Positions 16,117-25,139 of a stretch of 64,000 nt of DNA are shown here, in pieces; within the stretch, counting starts at the first letter, position 1; every line of letters starts with the position of its first letter. The stretch comes from an uncultured Chitinophagaceae bacterium. Lineage in GTDB: Bacteria; Bacteroidota; Bacteroidia; Chitinophagales; Chitinophagaceae. A model generated the notes under the pieces. The model saw only the letters and a program-made list of their open reading frames with translations, searched no databases and was not told the DNA's origin. Position numbers and translations under genes: made by a program. The DNA lies in NCBI GenBank assembly GCA_937907395.1, contig CALCII010000001.1, positions 1 to 64,000 on the forward strand. The letters run 5' to 3'.

Positions 16117-16833
16117 TTACAAGTTAAGGACTTCTTTCATTCCAAAAAATCCCTCTTTCCCTTTCAGGAATTCGGCGGCTAACACAGCACCTAAAGCAAA
16201 ACCGGTGCGGTTATGTGCTGTATGGATGATTTCAATATCGTCCACTTCGGAACTGTAGCAGATGCTATGTGTACCGGGTGCCGGGTCTATGCGTTCGCTG
16301 ATGATACTGAGTTCATCGGGCGACTTTGCCTCTTCGTTCACCCATTTTTGTTTGCGGGTTATTTCCTGCAGTATTTGTTCGGCAAGAGTGATGGCGGTAC
16401 CACTTGGCGCATCTTTCTTTTGTGTGTGATGAATTTCTTTCATCGTTACATCATAGGAAGATTGATGGCTCATAAGCTGGGCCAGGCGTTTATTCACTTC
16501 AAAGAAAATGTTTACACCCACGCTGAAATTACTGGCAACAATCAAACCTGTTTTGTGAGCGGCGGCAATTTGTTTGGCTTCTTCCAGCCGGGCTAACCAA
16601 CCTGTGGAACCACAAACAACCGGAACCTGGTTCGACAAACAGAAAGTTACATTATCAAATGCCGTATGAGGTGTGGTAAATTCTATCACCACATCTGCTT
16701 TACGGATATTTTCAACTGTGCGGTCCTGTGCATTATCAAGATCAATGATCAGTACCACTTCATGCCCCCGCTGTTTGGCGATTTCATGAATCGTTTTTCC
16801 CATTTTGCCGTAACCGATTAATGCAATTTTCAT
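16117..16833 (-). CDS. dapB: 4-hydroxy-tetrahydrodipicolinate reductase
   Basis: A 238-residue enzyme of the diaminopimelate/lysine pathway, which supplies peptidoglycan precursors. It reduces 4-hydroxy-tetrahydrodipicolinate with NAD(P)H. Present are the nucleotide-binding start MKIALIGYGKMGKTI, VASNFSVGVN, and the catalytic segment HHTQKKDAPSGTA with the expected His pair and Lys. The start at 16833 is where the Rossmann fold begins; a reading from 16950 would overlap the DUF5683 gene. It follows parB and the DUF5683 gene, a conserved order in Bacteroidota. Confidence 0.95.
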   Translation of the reverse strand: MKIALIGYGKMGKTIHEIAKQRGHEVVLIIDLDNAQDRTVENIRKADVVIEFTTPHTAFDNVTFCLSNQVPVVCGSTGWLARLEEAKQIAAAHKTGLIVASNFSVGVNIFFEVNKRLAQLMSHQSSYDVTMKEIHHTQKKDAPSGTAITLAEQILQEITRKQKWVNEEAKSPDELSIISERIDPAPGTHSICYSSEVDDIEIIHTAHNRTGFALGAVLAAEFLKGKEGFFGMKEVLNL

Positions 16834-16849
16834 TGTTGCAGATTTACTA

Positions 16850-17467
16850 TTAACGTGTTTGTTTGCTTCCGAAAGTGAATACCAGTCCAACCGACTTCTG
16901 CTGCGTTTGCGGTTGGTAACCGGGTTTGATGCGCAATGATAAATTATCATTTACTTCAAACGAATTCAAATGGCCATCAACAGTGGCGTCCACCACATTC
17001 AATCCCCAGCATACCAGGAATGCAAGAACGGAGTAATCTACATTCTGCCGTATAGCGTTTCTGTATTGGCGTACTGCTTCCGGATCAATGGGACGAAACT
17101 TAGGAGCTATGAGTGCGTCGTTTGAAGGATCGCTATCCATCATATAGCGGTAAGCATCACGTGCTGCCACATATTCATTCCGGTTGTAAATAAAGAATCC
17201 AACACAAGTGCCTAATGCTCCGTACACAAGTGGGATTTTCCAGTATTTTTTATTGTAAGCCTGTCCCCATCCGGGAATCATAGCAGAACGGATGGTGGCT
17301 GTGCGGGGAGAATGAATAAAAATTTTAGAGGTATCTTTTTTAGTAACGGTGTTGGTATCGGTTGGAACAGATGAACGCTTGTTGTTTTGCTGGGCTGTTG
17401 TACCCATTGCCAGCAAGCAACACAGCAGGACAGATAATAAATGTTTCTTGGTTGAATGATTGCTCAC
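16850..17467 (-). CDS. DUF5683 membrane protein
   Basis: A 205-residue envelope protein with an N-terminal signal (MSNHSTKKHLLSVLLCCLLAMGTTAQ). The hallmark segment RSAMIPGWGQAYNKKYWKIPLVYGALG is around residues 60-85, overlapping a hydrophobic helix (LGTCVGFFIYN), with a second hydrophobic stretch near 150-160 (VLAFLVCWGLN). The family has no assigned function but is consistently found between parB and dapB in Bacteroidota, as here. Spacing is 16 bp to dapB and 21 bp from parB, consistent with one transcript. Confidence 0.85.
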   Translation of the reverse strand: MSNHSTKKHLLSVLLCCLLAMGTTAQQNNKRSSVPTDTNTVTKKDTSKIFIHSPRTATIRSAMIPGWGQAYNKKYWKIPLVYGALGTCVGFFIYNRNEYVAARDAYRYMMDSDPSNDALIAPKFRPIDPEAVRQYRNAIRQNVDYSVLAFLVCWGLNVVDATVDGHLNSFEVNDNLSLRIKPGYQPQTQQKSVGLVFTFGSKQTR

Positions 17468-17488
17468 TGCTTACGCTCTGTTTGTAAA

Positions 17489-18397
17489 TTAATCAACGCC
17501 TACGCCCAGTTGCTTGAGAATATGGTTGAACTGTTCCAGCGAAAAATATTCAATGGTAATGGTGCCGTTTCCTTTTTTAGAATGTTTCAGCTTCACTTTC
17601 GTGTTGAATTGAGAAGCTAAGTTATCTTCTATTTTACGGAAGGCCTGTTGCAGATCGTTCTTTACCTCTTTTTTAACAGGGTTGAGTTTGTACAATTGTT
17701 TTACAAGATTTTCTGTCTGGCGGACAGAAAGATCTTTGTCGGTTACTTCTTTAAAAATGTAGAGTTGTTTATCTACTGTATCTACATTGATCAGGGCACG
17801 TGCATGACCCATACTCAGGTTGCCCGAACGCACTGCTGTTTGAATATCCGGTGGAAGTTTGAGCAAACGAATATAATTCGTAACGGTGGTGCGGTCTTTA
17901 CCCATGCGCTCGGCCACTTGTTCCTGTGTATAATCCAGTTCTTCCATCAGGCGTTTGTAACTGAGTCCGATTTCAATGGGATTGAGATTTTCCCGTTGCA
18001 GGTTTTCCAGCAAGGCTAATTCCAGTAGTTCGGTATCGTTTGCCTGGCGTATATATGCGGGGATGTCTTTTAATCCCGCTTGTTTGCTGGCTCTCCATCT
18101 GCGTTCACCGGCAATCAACCGGTATTTATTACCACTACGTGAAACGGTTATTGGTTGAATGATATCGTGCAGTCTGATAGATTCTGCCAGTTCATCGAGT
18201 GATTGTTTGTCGAAATCATGACGGGGCTGCTTGGGATTGATTTCAATATCATCCACAGAAATACGGATGACTCCTGTAGCCACTTCTTTCACTTCGGGTT
18301 TTAGTTGCCCGGCTGTGGTTTTCAGGTCTTCATCAATACTTTGCAGCAGGGATCTGATTCCCTTGCCCAGCGCATCTTTTTTATTAGGTTGACTCAT
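17489..18397 (-). CDS. parB: Chromosome-partitioning protein ParB
   Basis: A 302-residue ParB family protein that binds parS sites and spreads as a CTP-dependent clamp to organise and segregate the chromosome origin. Seen are the N-terminal ParA-contact peptide KKDALGKGIRSLL, the CTP-binding box with GERRWRASKQAG, the helix-turn-helix QEQVAERMGKDRTTVTNYIRLLKLP, and a C-terminal dimer domain. The ATG at 18397 is preferred to a GTG at 18409. In many Bacteroidota parA lies directly upstream; here crcB occupies that place, so parA must be elsewhere. Confidence 0.92.
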   Translation of the reverse strand: MSQPNKKDALGKGIRSLLQSIDEDLKTTAGQLKPEVKEVATGVIRISVDDIEINPKQPRHDFDKQSLDELAESIRLHDIIQPITVSRSGNKYRLIAGERRWRASKQAGLKDIPAYIRQANDTELLELALLENLQRENLNPIEIGLSYKRLMEELDYTQEQVAERMGKDRTTVTNYIRLLKLPPDIQTAVRSGNLSMGHARALINVDTVDKQLYIFKEVTDKDLSVRQTENLVKQLYKLNPVKKEVKNDLQQAFRKIEDNLASQFNTKVKLKHSKKGNGTITIEYFSLEQFNHILKQLGVGVD

Positions 18398-18487
18398 AAC
18401 GAACTTCACTTTTCAGTCTGCGAAGTACCTGAAAAATGTCCAATAGCCAAAATCCAATATAAGCAGGGGAAAATACCGGTAAATGGA

Positions 18488-18850
18488 TTACTTGAAAAGG
18501 GTGTAGCCCAGCCAGGTGGCAATGAGCCCGATCACTACAGTTGCCAACAGGTATATAGCGAACAGAAAGATGCGGTTTTGTTGCAGCATACTCAGCATTT
18601 CCAATGAAAAAGCAGAATAAGTGGTGAAACCGCCGCAAATACCTGTTGCGAGGAATAATCTCCAGTTTTGTTCAAAACCGGAGTTGCGGAGCGATACGGC
18701 CAATACGGCACCAATGATAAAACAACCAATACTATTAACGAGGAATGTTGCCCATGGAAAATGTTGGGTGCGTAGCATTTGTGCCATCAGGTAGCGACCT
18801 ACGCTTCCTAATGCACCACCTGCTGCTACAAGCATTACATTTTTCAACAT
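18488..18850 (-). CDS. crcB: Fluoride ion channel CrcB/FluC
   Basis: A 120-residue four-helix membrane protein that exports fluoride as a dual-topology dimer. Recognisable motifs are GGALGSVGRYLMAQM, the pore segment PWATFLVNSIGCFIIGAVLA and GICGGFTTYSAFSLEML. The start at 18850 gives the normal length; an upstream in-frame reading overlaps the neighbouring lipoprotein gene. It lies 5 bp after that gene. No fluoride riboswitch was recognised upstream. Confidence 0.93.
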   Translation of the reverse strand: MLKNVMLVAAGGALGSVGRYLMAQMLRTQHFPWATFLVNSIGCFIIGAVLAVSLRNSGFEQNWRLFLATGICGGFTTYSAFSLEMLSMLQQNRIFLFAIYLLATVVIGLIATWLGYTLFK

Positions 18851-18855
18851 GAGAA

Positions 18856-19260
18856 TCAGAGGTTGCCGGTGAAAGTGTAGTTGAGATCTACCTGCCACAG
18901 CCCATCTTTTCTAACTACTTTAACCGGCATTTGTTTGTTTTTGTAAGAATTGGAATAGTTCACAATCACTACAGAGTCGCTTACATTATCAACCGAATGT
19001 ATGATGATAGAAGCTTTTTTATAACCTTCTTTATCAGAAGCGCTCATATCGTCTTTGTATTTCTTTTCGATCTGATCCAGCTCAAAATTATTGATACTGT
19101 CTTTCAGCATCAGTTCACGAGCCCATCCGTACTCACCATTCAATGAACTGCGGATGAATTCACGGGCTGTTTCCAATGCATCATCCGGACGTTCTTTTTT
19201 ATCGCCGCAGGCAGAAAAAAGAAATCCTGCAACGCCCAATAGTACTATGATTCTTTTCAT
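18856..19260 (-). CDS. DUF4878-like lipoprotein
   Basis: A 134-residue exported lipoprotein from the ATG at 19260, chosen because MKRIIVLLGVAGFLFSAC is a clean lipoprotein signal (Cys18). The mature domain is a small alpha/beta fold: helix ALETAREFIRSSLNGEYGWARELML, central region, then strands VVIVNYSNSYKNKQMPVKVV and DGLWQVDLNYTF. This is the cystatin/NTF2-like look of DUF4878 proteins. Function is unknown; it lies just upstream of crcB on the same strand. Confidence 0.65.
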   Translation of the reverse strand: MKRIIVLLGVAGFLFSACGDKKERPDDALETAREFIRSSLNGEYGWARELMLKDSINNFELDQIEKKYKDDMSASDKEGYKKASIIIHSVDNVSDSVVIVNYSNSYKNKQMPVKVVRKDGLWQVDLNYTFTGNL

Positions 19261-19330
19261 AATGGAATCCATTCATTCAAAATTACAGGCAAAGCACCGT
19301 ATTGCAAAGAAGTGATGATGAATAACTACG

Positions 19331-19367
19331 TTAAAAAAGAATCCCGCCTGAATGAACAGGGCGGGAT
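19331..19367 (-). terminator. Intrinsic terminator after phoH
   Basis: On the minus strand a hairpin with the stem ATCCCGCC/GGCGGGAT is followed by TTCTTTTTT. It lies 23 bp downstream of the phoH stop codon. Confidence 0.8.
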
Positions 19368-19389
19368 CGCCGGTTTGTATCATAGTTGA

Positions 19390-20364
19390 TTATCCATGCC
19401 GTTCCTGTTCCTGCTTATGATCTCTGTCGTAAGCTTTGATGATGGCTTTCACCAATCGGTGACGTACCACATCTTCTTCATCGAGTTCAATGTGCGCAAT
19501 GCCATCAATATTTTTCAGAATCTGGATCCCTTTTTCCAAACCGCTTCGCTGATTTTTGGGAAGATCCACCTGTGTAAGATCACCAGTTATAATTGCTTTT
19601 GCATTGGCACCAATACGTGTTAAGAACATTTTCAACTGAAGGTTGGTGGTGTTCTGTGCTTCATCAAGGATGATGAATGCATTATCCAGTGTTCGTCCAC
19701 GCATGTAAGCTAATGGTGCAATTTCAATGACACGGGTACTCATATAATAGCCCAGCTTATCGGCAGGAATCATGTCATCTAGTGCATCATATAAGGGACG
19801 CAGATAAGGGTCAATCTTTTCTTTGAGGTCGCCTGGTAAAAAACCAAGACTTTCACCTGCTTCTACAGCCGGACGGGTAAGAATGATTTTCTTTACCAGT
19901 TTGTTCTTTAAAGCACGTACAGCTAATGCAACAGCCGTATATGTTTTACCGGTACCTGCCGGCCCGATAGCGAATACGATATCATTTTTATCGCAGGCTG
20001 TTACCATACGTTTCTGATTCTGTGTTCTGGCCCTGACTGTTTTTCCATTGGGGCCAAACACCAGTACATCGCTGGGATGCCGTTCCACAAAATGATCCAC
20101 CGTTTCCTGATCGTCGCCGCCAAGAATCTGTTCAAAATAATTTTCGCTGAGTTGTCCGTTTCGTTCCAGGTAGGAGACAAGCAAATCAATTTTTTCCTTT
20201 GCCTGTTCCACTTGTTCAGGGCTTCCGCTCAGTTTGATCTGAGTGCCCCGGGATAAAATTTTTAAGAGTGGAAATTTCTTTTTGAGTAGGTCGAGTTTAC
20301 CGTTGTTAACACCAAAGAACTCAATAGGGTTTACGGTTTCGAGGTTAATGATTGTTTCAGTCAA
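19390..20364 (-). CDS. PhoH-like ATPase
   Basis: A 324-residue cytoplasmic P-loop ATPase of the PhoH/YbeZ family, associated with RNA metabolism and ribosome maturation and often functionally tied to the RNase YbeY. A KH-like N-terminal segment (about 1-70) precedes the Walker A motif GPAGTGKT at 134-141. A Walker B-like ILDEAQN lies near residue 235, and the sensor region ITGDLTQVDLPKNQRSGL follows. It stands alone with its own terminator; no ybeY is adjacent. Confidence 0.92.
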   Translation of the reverse strand: MTETIINLETVNPIEFFGVNNGKLDLLKKKFPLLKILSRGTQIKLSGSPEQVEQAKEKIDLLVSYLERNGQLSENYFEQILGGDDQETVDHFVERHPSDVLVFGPNGKTVRARTQNQKRMVTACDKNDIVFAIGPAGTGKTYTAVALAVRALKNKLVKKIILTRPAVEAGESLGFLPGDLKEKIDPYLRPLYDALDDMIPADKLGYYMSTRVIEIAPLAYMRGRTLDNAFIILDEAQNTTNLQLKMFLTRIGANAKAIITGDLTQVDLPKNQRSGLEKGIQILKNIDGIAHIELDEEDVVRHRLVKAIIKAYDRDHKQEQERHG

Positions 20365-20612
20365 AGCGTTTTCATTTTTGCTGACGGTTGTGTTTTGGTT
20401 TCAGGCAGTAACACAACAATCAATGTTCACAAATATGATACCGGTCGTTTTTATACTAAATACCCATCCTGTTTCAATATTAATCTTTACAATTTATATT
20501 TTACAAGGTTACTTATTCACAGCGTGTGGAAACTGTAAGTTAGAATGTTAGAGCGGATACACATTTGATCATTCTGTTATCAAATTACTATCAGCTTTCT
20601 TACATTGCAGGT

Positions 20613-21038
20613 ATGATTCGTAAGAAGCCCGGAGTGGACGTGATCAAAGATGTATTGCAACTGATGCTGAAGGCAAGGCCTGACTCTTCTTTTGTTGCCA
20701 GTCTTGCTCAGCAATATGAAGAGCGGGGAGGCTTAAGCAAAAAGCAATTGGAAGGTTTGTACCAGAAAGCATTGAAGGTGCAGGATATTCCGGCACCTAA
20801 ACTGGCAACACTGGAAGCGATCATTTTAAAGAAGCCAACAAGAGAACGATCCAAACCATCGGAAGCCACACCTGTGTTTATAAAAGATGAAGATACAGGA
20901 AGAGTGATCAACGCTATTTTGCAGAAATATCCGCAACACAAAAGAGTTTTGTTCTTTAAAGCAAAATATGATAACGATGAATTGTTTTCGGTAGCTGAGA
21001 AAAGTGAATTGAAACGCTTTGAAAAACTGCTTGGCTGA
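20613..21038 (+). CDS. Hypothetical soluble protein (141 aa)
   Basis: No named family recognised. It is a basic, mostly helical protein beginning MIRKKPGVDVIKDVLQLMLKARPD, with FVASLAQQYEERGGLSKKQLEGLYQKA and a C-terminal part ending KSELKRFEKLLG. The start at 20613 is preferred over 20565 because the extension is AT-rich and non-conserved in look. It has no signal peptide or membrane segment. The pattern of lysines and short helices would suit a nucleic-acid-associated protein, but this is only a guess. It converges with the TonB receptor gene, touching end to end. Confidence 0.6.
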   Translation: MIRKKPGVDVIKDVLQLMLKARPDSSFVASLAQQYEERGGLSKKQLEGLYQKALKVQDIPAPKLATLEAIILKKPTRERSKPSEATPVFIKDEDTGRVINAILQKYPQHKRVLFFKAKYDNDELFSVAEKSELKRFEKLLG

Positions 21039-23531
21039 TTACCAGCGGGCCACAATTTTAAAATTCACCAGACGGGGAGTTAACCGGTTGGGAATCGTAA
21101 ACAGTGTGTTTGAAAAATCTTTGATGAGCATGTAAGAGATGGTATTGGGACGATCAATGACATTGAAGATTTCAAGGCTTGCCCAGATATTCTGAAAATT
21201 CCGGAACGGACTATGGCTTCTCCGGTTACTCTTTTCTGCATCGAGCAATAAAGCGCTGAAACCAAAATCCACACGTATGTAGGGGTCAATAATTAATGCA
21301 TTACGGTATTTCACGCTGTTAGGAATATTGTAAGGTAGATTGGTTCCATACAAAAGGTTCATGTGAAATTTGAAGTTCTTATTGGTAGCCAGGTAATCTT
21401 GAATAAACATCCCAACTGTGAGGAAGCGATCAGTTGGACGGCGGAACCAGCCACCTTGTACCAATACACTATCATAGGGTTGATTCAATGAATCCAGTTT
21501 GTAATTGTACCATTGATCGTTATCCAGGTTCTCCCTCGTGCGCATGAAACCAATGCTCAGCCAGCTTTCGGCATCTTTTACTAATTCGCCAAATATCCTG
21601 GTTTCTATACCTGTTGCATATGCTTTTGCATTGTTGTTGCCAAAGTAGCGGATACGCACATTGTCTACATCATAGGGATCCACATCCCACATGTGTTTAT
21701 AATAGGCTTCTGTTTGCAGTTTAAAAGGCCGGCCGCCCCATCCTTTGAAATTATAATCGATTCCTGCCACCACCTGCCAGCTCTTTTGCGCTTTTACAGC
21801 TTCGTTTACGGTTCCGTCATAACGACGAAGTTCCCGATAGAATGGAGGTTGATGGTAAGCGCCAACAGCAGCCCTGATCACCACATCTCTTTTCCATTGT
21901 GGTTTCATGGCAAACTGTACTCTTGGTTGTAAAAGGAATTCGTTATTTAAGGTGTTGTAGTTGTAACGAAGCCCTACCTGCAAGGTCATTTTTAAAGAGT
22001 CGTTCAGTACGATATTGTCCTGTACATATCCCTGAAATCTTGTAAATGATAAAGAAGCTTTTGATTTTATGACTTTGCTGAAGCTTAACAGGTTGGGGTT
22101 GAAGGGTAGTGTGTAGCCGGCACTATCCTGCATTTCCCATTCGTTGAGTTGGTCTTTGATGATTTGTTGCTCAATGCTGTGTCCCCACTGATAAAAATGT
22201 TTTCCTTTTTCCAGGCTTCCTTTATGCGTTGCATTATACACCTGTATGTTGAGGCGGTTGCGTGCAAAGTTCTGAAAAACGCCTGCCCCAAGCGGATTTA
22301 CAATTAAACCAAATGTGCTTTTGCTCCGATCAAAATCACGTTCGCCAAATAAGTAGGCACCTGCTATATCAAATGATTCCCGTTCATTGTTATCGAACCG
22401 GCTGATCATCCACTTCAGCTTCAATTCTTTCCTTGGCTGATAGGTGGTGGCCAGTCCAATCATATTGGTGCTGTACTGGTCCACTTCAGCGCCTGCAAAA
22501 TATACATCCAGTCCCAGGTTGGCTGTGAAATAAGGTGAGAATACAGAGGAAGTCTGGTTACTGAATTCCGGATTCAGTTTGAACTTGGTTTGTGAGGAAT
22601 TGGCCATCAGCTCAAACAACCATTTTGTTTTTGGTTGCCAGGTGATATATGCCTGCACATCGTTGCTGGAGGGAACATAATTTCCTTTCACCTGCTGACT
22701 GCTGAGTAAGCTTTGGTTGCTCCTGTTTCTTGCTCCGACGATATACGTTACTTTATCGTCTTTGGATGAGCCTTCGAGGTGAACTCCTTGTTCCAGAAAA
22801 GAAACATAAGCCGAGCCACCGAATCCTTTGGGGCGTTTGTACTGAATGTCGAGTACAGAACTCATCTTATCGCCAAACTTCGACTGAAAGCCACCGTTAT
22901 AAAAAGTTACATTCCGCACCATTTCAGAATTGATAAAACTCAATCCTTCCTGCTGGCCCTGGCGTACAAGATAGGGGCGAAACACTTCAAAATCGTTTAC
23001 ATAAATGAGGTTTTCGTCATAATTGCCACCACGAACCGAATATTGCGAAGTGAGTTCATTATTACTTCCCACAAATATTTTAATCAATGCTTCAATGCCG
23101 CCGGTAGTGGAAGGTAATTGCAATGCATTTTTCGGGTTAATGCGTATGGCGGATGCCTCAGTACGTATACGGTCGTCTTTTACTGTAATCTCAGTTAATT
23201 CTTTTGTGCCACGTTCCAGCCTTAATACAACCTGTTCTTCCTCACTTTCATTCAGAAAGAAATTCCGTTGCTCCGAACGATAACCCGTATATGAAAAAAT
23301 GAGAGCGAAAGCTTTATCTGCCGGCACTGTGATTTTAAAATAGCCCGAATCATTGGTGATGGTACCGGAGGAACGGCCCAGTATGGTTACAGTAACTTTG
23401 GGTAAAGGGTTTTCATTTTCATCCAGCACTTTGCCGGTAACAGTAGCCTGTTTTTTTTGTGCAATCGTAATTACACTGGTTAACAAACAAACGAACAGGA
23501 GCAGTAAGGTTCTGGATGCCTTCATGAACAT
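21039..23531 (-). CDS. TonB-dependent outer-membrane receptor with carboxypeptidase-regulatory-like N-terminus
   Basis: An 830-residue outer-membrane receptor. Residues 1-25 are a signal peptide. About 28-110 form a CarboxypepD_reg-like beta domain (ATVTGKVLDENENPLPKVTVTILG, GYFKITVPADKAF). A plug domain follows (TTGGIEALIKIFVGSNNELTSQYSVRGGNYDENLIYVNDFEVFRP), then a long 22-stranded-type barrel ending in LVNFKIVARW. Such receptors import siderophores, cobalamin or oligomers with TonB energy. No partner SusD gene is adjacent, so the substrate is unknown. The signal could equally start at 23525. Confidence 0.9.
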   Translation of the reverse strand: MFMKASRTLLLLFVCLLTSVITIAQKKQATVTGKVLDENENPLPKVTVTILGRSSGTITNDSGYFKITVPADKAFALIFSYTGYRSEQRNFFLNESEEEQVVLRLERGTKELTEITVKDDRIRTEASAIRINPKNALQLPSTTGGIEALIKIFVGSNNELTSQYSVRGGNYDENLIYVNDFEVFRPYLVRQGQQEGLSFINSEMVRNVTFYNGGFQSKFGDKMSSVLDIQYKRPKGFGGSAYVSFLEQGVHLEGSSKDDKVTYIVGARNRSNQSLLSSQQVKGNYVPSSNDVQAYITWQPKTKWLFELMANSSQTKFKLNPEFSNQTSSVFSPYFTANLGLDVYFAGAEVDQYSTNMIGLATTYQPRKELKLKWMISRFDNNERESFDIAGAYLFGERDFDRSKSTFGLIVNPLGAGVFQNFARNRLNIQVYNATHKGSLEKGKHFYQWGHSIEQQIIKDQLNEWEMQDSAGYTLPFNPNLLSFSKVIKSKASLSFTRFQGYVQDNIVLNDSLKMTLQVGLRYNYNTLNNEFLLQPRVQFAMKPQWKRDVVIRAAVGAYHQPPFYRELRRYDGTVNEAVKAQKSWQVVAGIDYNFKGWGGRPFKLQTEAYYKHMWDVDPYDVDNVRIRYFGNNNAKAYATGIETRIFGELVKDAESWLSIGFMRTRENLDNDQWYNYKLDSLNQPYDSVLVQGGWFRRPTDRFLTVGMFIQDYLATNKNFKFHMNLLYGTNLPYNIPNSVKYRNALIIDPYIRVDFGFSALLLDAEKSNRRSHSPFRNFQNIWASLEIFNVIDRPNTISYMLIKDFSNTLFTIPNRLTPRLVNFKIVARW

Positions 23532-23563
23532 TAAAACTAAGTTATTCTCTCTAACGAAAATCC

Positions 23564-24214
23564 TCAGCGGATATTTTTTAATTGGCTGATAGTTGCAGTT
23601 GGGTTGGCGGATTTAAATACTGTATTCCCGGCTACAAGCACCGTGGCGCCTGCATCAATTATCGATTTTGCATTCTCTACCGTAACTCCTCCGTCAATTT
23701 CAATATCAACTTTCAAGCACTGTTCATCAATCATTTTTCTCAGTTCCTGGATACGATGGATGGTTTGCGGAATAAAGGTTTGTCCGCCAAATCCCGGATT
23801 TACACTCATCATGCAAACCAGGTCAATATCGCCCAGTATATCTTTCAGCAAGCTCACGGGAGTATGTGGGTTGATAGCCACACCGGCTTTCATTCCCAGC
23901 GATTTGATTTGTTGAATATTGCGGTGGAGATGGGTGCATGCTTCGTAGTGTACAGTTAAAATATCGGCACCTGCTTTTTGAAAAGCTTCTGCATATTTCT
24001 CCGGTTCTTCAATCATCAGGTGCACATCGCAGGTTTTGCTGGTAGCTTTCCGGATGAATTCAATGACCATTGGCCCAAAGCTGATGTTGGGTACAAATCG
24101 TCCGTCCATCACATCCAGGTGAAACCAATCGGCTTCGCTGGCATTCAGCATTTCACAATCTGCCTGCAGGTTCAAAAAATTGGCCGATAAAAGAGAAGGG
24201 GCTACAATGGGCAT
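23564..24214 (-). CDS. rpe: Ribulose-phosphate 3-epimerase
   Basis: A 216-residue TIM-barrel enzyme of the pentose phosphate pathway, interconverting ribulose 5-phosphate and xylulose 5-phosphate. The start at 24214 gives the family N-terminus APSLLSANF. Metal-binding and catalytic segments are present: WFHLDVMDGRFVPNISFGP, CDVHLMIEEPE, CMMSVNPGFGGQTFI and DIEIDGGV. Phosphate-binding glycines are in VAGNTVF. It follows a TPR lipoprotein gene, 16 bp away on the same strand. Confidence 0.95.
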   Translation of the reverse strand: MPIVAPSLLSANFLNLQADCEMLNASEADWFHLDVMDGRFVPNISFGPMVIEFIRKATSKTCDVHLMIEEPEKYAEAFQKAGADILTVHYEACTHLHRNIQQIKSLGMKAGVAINPHTPVSLLKDILGDIDLVCMMSVNPGFGGQTFIPQTIHRIQELRKMIDEQCLKVDIEIDGGVTVENAKSIIDAGATVLVAGNTVFKSANPTATISQLKNIR

Positions 24215-24230
24215 ATAAATCTTTTTGAAG

Positions 24231-25049
24231 TTAGTTGATGGCACCTAAGCGTTTCAATGCTGTTCTGGCTTCTTCCAGCGATTGATCCAATGCAAGTGCC
24301 CGTTTGTAATTATTGGTGGCGTCTTCCGTCCGGTTCAGTTGCTCTTCTGTTTTGGCCATCCAGTAATAACCATCTGCAAAGCTATTCTTTATCGTGGTAC
24401 TCATTCTGAAAATCTCAAGGGCTTCTTTGAATTTTTTCTGATCGTAATAAGCCAACCCTTTTTCAATATAAGCATTCAGATAGGAATAATCTTCTTTTAT
24501 GATCTGATCATAAATGGCAATTGCTTGCGGGTACTGGTGTTTGTTGGAATAATAAATCCCTTTGATCATAAGTATATCGGAACGCATACGTATACCTCCC
24601 GGTTGTTGTAATAAATCATCACAAATGGCTATTGTTTTTGCATTTCCTGTTTCTGCATACAAATTCGCAGCCCTGAACTGAGCATCGGTAAAAATTCCGG
24701 CAGTATGCAATGCTTTTTCATAGTGTGCAATCGCAGCAACCGTATCCCCAATGCGTTCCAGTGCATCGGCTTTCATATACAGGAAGCCGGGATTGGCCGT
24801 GTCTTTCGCCAAAAGTTTGTTGATGTGGAGCAATGCTTTTTTATATTGTCCGGCCTCCACCAGCTTTTCCACCAGTTGGGGCCTCAGGCTGTCGGCCGAG
24901 ACACTGTCTTTTTCAATTTGCTGTTCAAGGACAGTTACCGGGTTTTGCGCAGTGGTATCTGTTGCCGGAGTTTTATTCGTTCCTGTATTGTTACAGGCGG
25001 TAATGATGAGGGTACTGCTAAACAGTAACAAGGTCTTGATATTGAACAT
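24231..25049 (-). CDS. Tetratricopeptide-repeat lipoprotein
   Basis: A 272-residue exported lipoprotein. The signal peptide ends LIITAC (Cys19), followed by a Thr/Asn-rich linker. About six tetratricopeptide repeats fill residues 55-265 (GQYKKALLHINKLLAKDTANPGFLYMKADALERIGD; QYPQAIAIYDQIIKEDYSYLNAYIEKGLAYYDQKKFKEALEIF). Such repeats form a protein-binding superhelix; the partner is unknown. It lies directly upstream of rpe on the same strand, but no functional link is evident. Confidence 0.85.
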   Translation of the reverse strand: MFNIKTLLLFSSTLIITACNNTGTNKTPATDTTAQNPVTVLEQQIEKDSVSADSLRPQLVEKLVEAGQYKKALLHINKLLAKDTANPGFLYMKADALERIGDTVAAIAHYEKALHTAGIFTDAQFRAANLYAETGNAKTIAICDDLLQQPGGIRMRSDILMIKGIYYSNKHQYPQAIAIYDQIIKEDYSYLNAYIEKGLAYYDQKKFKEALEIFRMSTTIKNSFADGYYWMAKTEEQLNRTEDATNNYKRALALDQSLEEARTALKRLGAIN

Positions 25050-25118
25050 GCGGCAAATTTACTCAATTTAATTGACGGGCTTTTGACAAATGGTTGAATT
25101 TTACAGGTTCTTAACTGA

Positions 25119-25126
25119 TACATTTG
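25119..25126 (+). promoter_or_regulatory. Candidate Bacteroidota promoter of the TolB-like gene
   Basis: TACATTTG fits TAnnTTTG, with a TTG at 25094-25096 giving a 22-nt spacer. It lies about 14 bp before the start codon, leaving a short leader. Confidence 0.5.
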
Positions 25127-25139
25127 CAAAAAAATAGTA

